Positions 6,056 to 8,315 of a DNA stretch of 8,315 bases are shown here, piece by piece (position 1 is the stretch's first letter; every line of letters starts with the position of its first letter). The notes below the pieces were generated by a model. That model searched no databases. It was not told the DNA's origin and worked only from the letters and a program-made list of their open reading frames with translations. Position numbers and translations under genes: made by a program. Origin of the DNA: Burkholderiales bacterium (GTDB taxonomy: Bacteria; Actinomycetota; Thermoleophilia; Gaiellales; Gaiellaceae); contig JAICUZ010000108.1 in assembly GCA_025935595.1 (NCBI GenBank), positions 1 through 8,315 of the forward strand. The letters run 5' to 3'.

Positions 6056-6160
6056 CAACCAACGGTACGACGGTGCGCTGAGCAGGGAAATCGGCTGTCC
6101 GCCTCCATTTGGCGTAGGCGAACGCCCTAGGTCCGTTAAGGGAAATGAACGCAGTCGCCC

Positions 6161-6178
6161 TTGTGCGTCGATGCACAA
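6161..6178. promoter_or_regulatory. Inverted repeat, candidate operator between divergent genes
   Basis: TTGTGC and GCACAA are perfect 6-base arms separated by GTCGAT, giving an 18-base near-palindrome 6 bases before the regulator's ATG at 6185. LuxR/NarL-type regulators often bind dyads of this size, so autoregulation or joint control of the divergent secreted-protein gene is possible. If translation began at the TTG at 6161 this would be coding instead. Confidence 0.4.
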
Positions 6179-6184
6179 CGAGCT

Positions 6185-6910
6185 ATGACCTCCGTGTCAG
6201 GCAAGTTCGATCTGCGGCGAAGGGCGGCGGTTGTGGCGGCACGGAAGACCCGAGTTCTCGTCGTCGACGACGACGACGGATTCGCCAGCTTTCTCGCGGT
6301 GCTGCTCCACAGCGCAGGCTATTGCGTCGTGACCGCGGCCACCGCCGACGAGGCCGTCGCAACCTCACGGCAAGCTCGCATCGACGCCGCCGTCGTCGAC
6401 GTCGTGATGCCCGGTCGCGGCGGCTACAGCGTCTGCCGCGAGCTTCGTGAGGAAGTCGACGCAGACCTCCCCGTAATCTTCGTCTCCGGCGACCGAGTCG
6501 ACCCGTTTGATCGCGCTGCCGGGATCATCGCCGGCGGCGACGACTACCTCGTGAAGCCGGTGCACCCGGACGAGCTACTCGCGCGGCTCGAGCGGCTGCT
6601 CGCGCGGTCACGCGGGCGCGCGCTCAAGCCGGCACTCGAGCTGAGCGAGCGCGAGATCGAGATCTTGCAGCTGATCGCGGAGGGGTGCCCGCCAGGCGAG
6701 GTCGCTCGGCGGTTGTTCATCGCCCCAAAGACGGTGTCGAGCCACGTGCAGCGGATCTTCGTGAAGCTCGGCGTGCACACGCGCGCGCAAGCGGTGGCGA
6801 TGACCTACGCGGCGGGGCTGATCCAGGTCGGCGTCGAACAACGCGACGAGGTCGAGGCCCACGTGGCCGAGCTGCTCAGTAGGTCCGCTCCATCGGCTCG
6901 TACTTCGTGA
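6185..6910 (+). CDS. NarL/FixJ-family response regulator (REC + LuxR-type HTH)
   Basis: This 241-residue two-domain regulator has an N-terminal receiver domain. Its acidic pocket is D28-D29, the phospho-acceptor is D72 (in AVVDVVMPG), the switch Ser is S101 (VIFVSGD) and the conserved Lys is K124 (LVKPV). A LuxR-type helix-turn-helix occupies about 153-207 (LSEREIEILQLIAEG, then KTVSSHVQRIFVKLGV). Phosphorylation by a histidine kinase would control DNA binding, but no kinase is visible nearby, so it is an orphan within this window. The start is uncertain. ATG at 6185 is used; TTG at 6161 would overlap an 18-base dyad. GTG at 6233 has GAAGGG upstream and would begin close to the receiver domain. 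The gene is divergent from the Ig-domain protein gene, and its 3' end overlaps the convergent sdhA gene by 35 bases. Target genes are unknown; the two secreted proteins are candidates by proximity only. Confidence 0.9.
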   Translation: MTSVSGKFDLRRRAAVVAARKTRVLVVDDDDGFASFLAVLLHSAGYCVVTAATADEAVATSRQARIDAAVVDVVMPGRGGYSVCRELREEVDADLPVIFVSGDRVDPFDRAAGIIAGGDDYLVKPVHPDELLARLERLLARSRGRALKPALELSEREIEILQLIAEGCPPGEVARRLFIAPKTVSSHVQRIFVKLGVHTRAQAVAMTYAAGLIQVGVEQRDEVEAHVAELLSRSAPSARTS

Positions 6911-8315
6911 CGCGAACCTCGCCGTAGGCGAGCTCCGGCCCTTCCGGGGTGTGACGCGAGATCGAGTGCTTCATGAAGTTCTCGTCGTCGCGCTTCGGAT
7001 AGTCGTGCGGGCGCGCGTGCGCGCCGCGGCTCTCCTTCCGCGCGATGCCCGCCTGCAGCATGCAGCGGGCGAGCTCGATCATGTTGCCGAGCTCGATCGC
7101 CTGGGTCAGGTCGCTGTTGAAGACGTCGCCCTTGTCCTCGATCACGACCCCGCGGTCGTAGCGCTCTTTCAGCTCCTCAAGGATCTCGATCTGCTTCGCC
7201 ATCTGCTCCTCGCGGCGGAAGACGCCGAAGTTGTCGAGCATCGAGGTGCCGAGGTCCTGGCGGATCTGCCACGGGCGCTCGCCGCCGGAGTACCCGAGCA
7301 TCGACTTCAGCTCGCGCTCCGCATCCGCCTCGACGCTGACCGGCACGTCGATCGTCGTGTGCGACAGCGCCCACTCGGCCGCAGCTCGCCCGGCACGGCG
7401 GCCGAACGTGATCGTCTCCATCAACGAGTTCCCACCGAGACGATTGGCACCGTGCACCGAGACGCACGCGACCTCGCCGGCGGCGTACAGGCCCGTCAGC
7501 TCCGTCGCGCCGTCGTTGTCGGTCTCCACGCCGCCCATGTGGTAGTGGGCACCGGGCCGAACCGGCACGGGATCGTGGATCGGGTCGACGCCCGCGAATG
7601 TCATCGAGAGCTCACGCGAGCCCGGCAGCCGCTCGATGATCTTCTCGGCGCCGAGGTGGCGCATGTCGAGATAGATCGAGCCGTTGATGCCCCGGCCCTC
7701 GTCGATCTCGGTCTGCTCCGACCGCGAAACGACGTCGCGCGAGGCGAGCTCCATCGCGTTCGGCGCGTAGCGCTTCATGAACCGCTCGCCCTCACTGTTG
7801 ATCAGGTACGCACCCTCACCGCGGCAGCCCTCGGTCAGCAGGATCCCCGACGGGTACAGCGTCGTCGGATGGAACTGCATGAACTCCATGTCCTTCAGCG
7901 CGACGCCGAGGTAATAGGCCATCGCTGCGCCGTCGCCGGTGCAGGCGTACGCGTTCGTGGTCGTGCGGTAGATCCGCCCCTGCCCGCCGGTCGCGAGCAC
8001 GACCGTCTTGCCGCCGATCGTGTGCAGGCCGCCGTTCAGCAGGTCCCAGCAGATGACGCCCTGGCAGCGGCCGTCATTCTCGACGAGCTTCCAGGCGAAG
8101 TACTCCTCGTACACCTTGATGTCGCGCTTCACGAGCTGCTCGTAGAGCACCTGGATGAGCACGTGGCCGGTGATGTCCGCGGCGTAGACCGTGCGCGGAG
8201 AGCCGGCGGCACCAAAGGGCCTCTGCGCCAGCTTGCCGTCGTCGCGGCGGGAGAAGAAGGCGCCCCAGTTCTCGAGCTGGATGATGTCGCCCGGGGCTTC
8301 GCGCGTGAAGAGCTC
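6876..8315 (-). CDS. sdhA: Succinate dehydrogenase/fumarate reductase flavoprotein subunit, partial (N-terminus beyond right edge)
   Basis: 479 residues are visible and the frame is open at the right edge. The missing part should hold the dinucleotide-binding GxGxxG segment and the FAD-linking His. Visible motifs, counted from the right edge, are RTVYAADITGH (about 43-53), the FAD-binding VLATGGQGRIY, catalytic-region FHPT (148-151), RGEGAYL (165-171), SRDVVSR (192-198) with the probable proton-shuttle Arg, HYHMGG (257-262), and AGE plus GANRLGGNSL that close the FAD and dicarboxylate site. The C-terminal helical domain and the ending with RPHDYPKRDDENF are typical of SdhA. The enzyme oxidises succinate to fumarate, or the reverse, and passes electrons to SdhB. 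A GTG at 8162 is not the start, since conserved sequence continues upstream of it. SdhB is about 3.2 kb away on the same strand, separated by three unrelated genes. Direction of reaction cannot be decided from this part. Confidence 0.96.
   Translation of the reverse strand, partial: ELFTREAPGDIIQLENWGAFFSRRDDGKLAQRPFGAAGSPRTVYAADITGHVLIQVLYEQLVKRDIKVYEEYFAWKLVENDGRCQGVICWDLLNGGLHTIGGKTVVLATGGQGRIYRTTTNAYACTGDGAAMAYYLGVALKDMEFMQFHPTTLYPSGILLTEGCRGEGAYLINSEGERFMKRYAPNAMELASRDVVSRSEQTEIDEGRGINGSIYLDMRHLGAEKIIERLPGSRELSMTFAGVDPIHDPVPVRPGAHYHMGGVETDNDGATELTGLYAAGEVACVSVHGANRLGGNSLMETITFGRRAGRAAAEWALSHTTIDVPVSVEADAERELKSMLGYSGGERPWQIRQDLGTSMLDNFGVFRREEQMAKQIEILEELKERYDRGVVIEDKGDVFNSDLTQAIELGNMIELARCMLQAGIARKESRGAHARPHDYPKRDDENFMKHSISRHTPEGPELAYGEVRVTKYEPMERTY

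Noticed and set aside
6007..6108. Longer start (ATG 6108) for the Ig-domain protein
   Set aside because: It would put 34 hydrophilic residues before a clear signal sequence, and the ATG at 6006 has a strong ribosome-binding site.
6258..6273. 16-base palindrome of CGA/TCG repeats
   Set aside because: It encodes the Val-Val-Asp-Asp receiver-domain motif; codon choice explains the symmetry.
1..8315. CRISPR array, tRNA/rRNA genes, insertion sequence or att sites
   Set aside because: No regularly spaced repeats, no tRNA-like cloverleaf, no transposase or integrase motifs and no flanking terminal repeats were seen.

Overview
The window is GC-rich, densely packed bacterial DNA. The gene content suggests an actinobacterial lineage, possibly Thermoleophilia-like. 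The signs are GTG starts, a CxxC-WW GNAT-like protein, a small Asp23/Gls24 protein, snapalysin/matrixin-like and Ig-like secreted proteins, and a succinate dehydrogenase built from SdhA, SdhB and a two-CCG (HdrB-like) subunit. This placement is inference from protein style; the window contains no rRNA or other phylogenetic marker.

Left block (1-3664, all minus strand). A tightly coupled operon reads right to left: sdhB, an HdrB-like CCG-domain subunit (ATGA overlap), a metallophosphoesterase with an apparent N-terminal membrane anchor, a small Asp23/Gls24-family protein, and a GNAT-like protein cut by the left edge. Genes overlap by a few bases or nearly touch. The SdhB has twelve cluster cysteines (2Fe-2S plus two 4Fe-4S motifs) and a long HdrC-like C-terminal extension. 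With the HdrB-like partner this points to a type-E (non-classical) succinate:quinone oxidoreductase, or a methylmenaquinol:fumarate or thiol:fumarate reductase-like enzyme. No cytochrome b-type SdhC/SdhD is visible.

Middle block (3665-6875). Three genes of different character sit between sdhB and sdhA. One is a plus-strand secreted metalloprotease-like protein whose zinc motif has Gln in place of the first His. Next is a minus-strand secreted protein with a C-terminal Ig-like domain. The third is a plus-strand NarL/FixJ-type response regulator. A strong intrinsic terminator follows the protease gene. The leader of the protease gene can form several hairpins, and an 18-base dyad lies just before the regulator's likely ATG. 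No cognate histidine kinase is visible.

Right block (6876-8315, minus strand). This is the flavoprotein subunit SdhA, open at its N-terminus beyond the right edge. Its 3' end overlaps the convergent regulator gene by 35 bases.

Working picture: SdhA, SdhB and the HdrB-like protein form one respiratory complex at the membrane. Its genes are split by an inserted or rearranged extracellular-protein/regulator cassette. The most notable points are the SdhB/HdrB architecture, the split sdh locus, the altered zinc motif and the structured leader.
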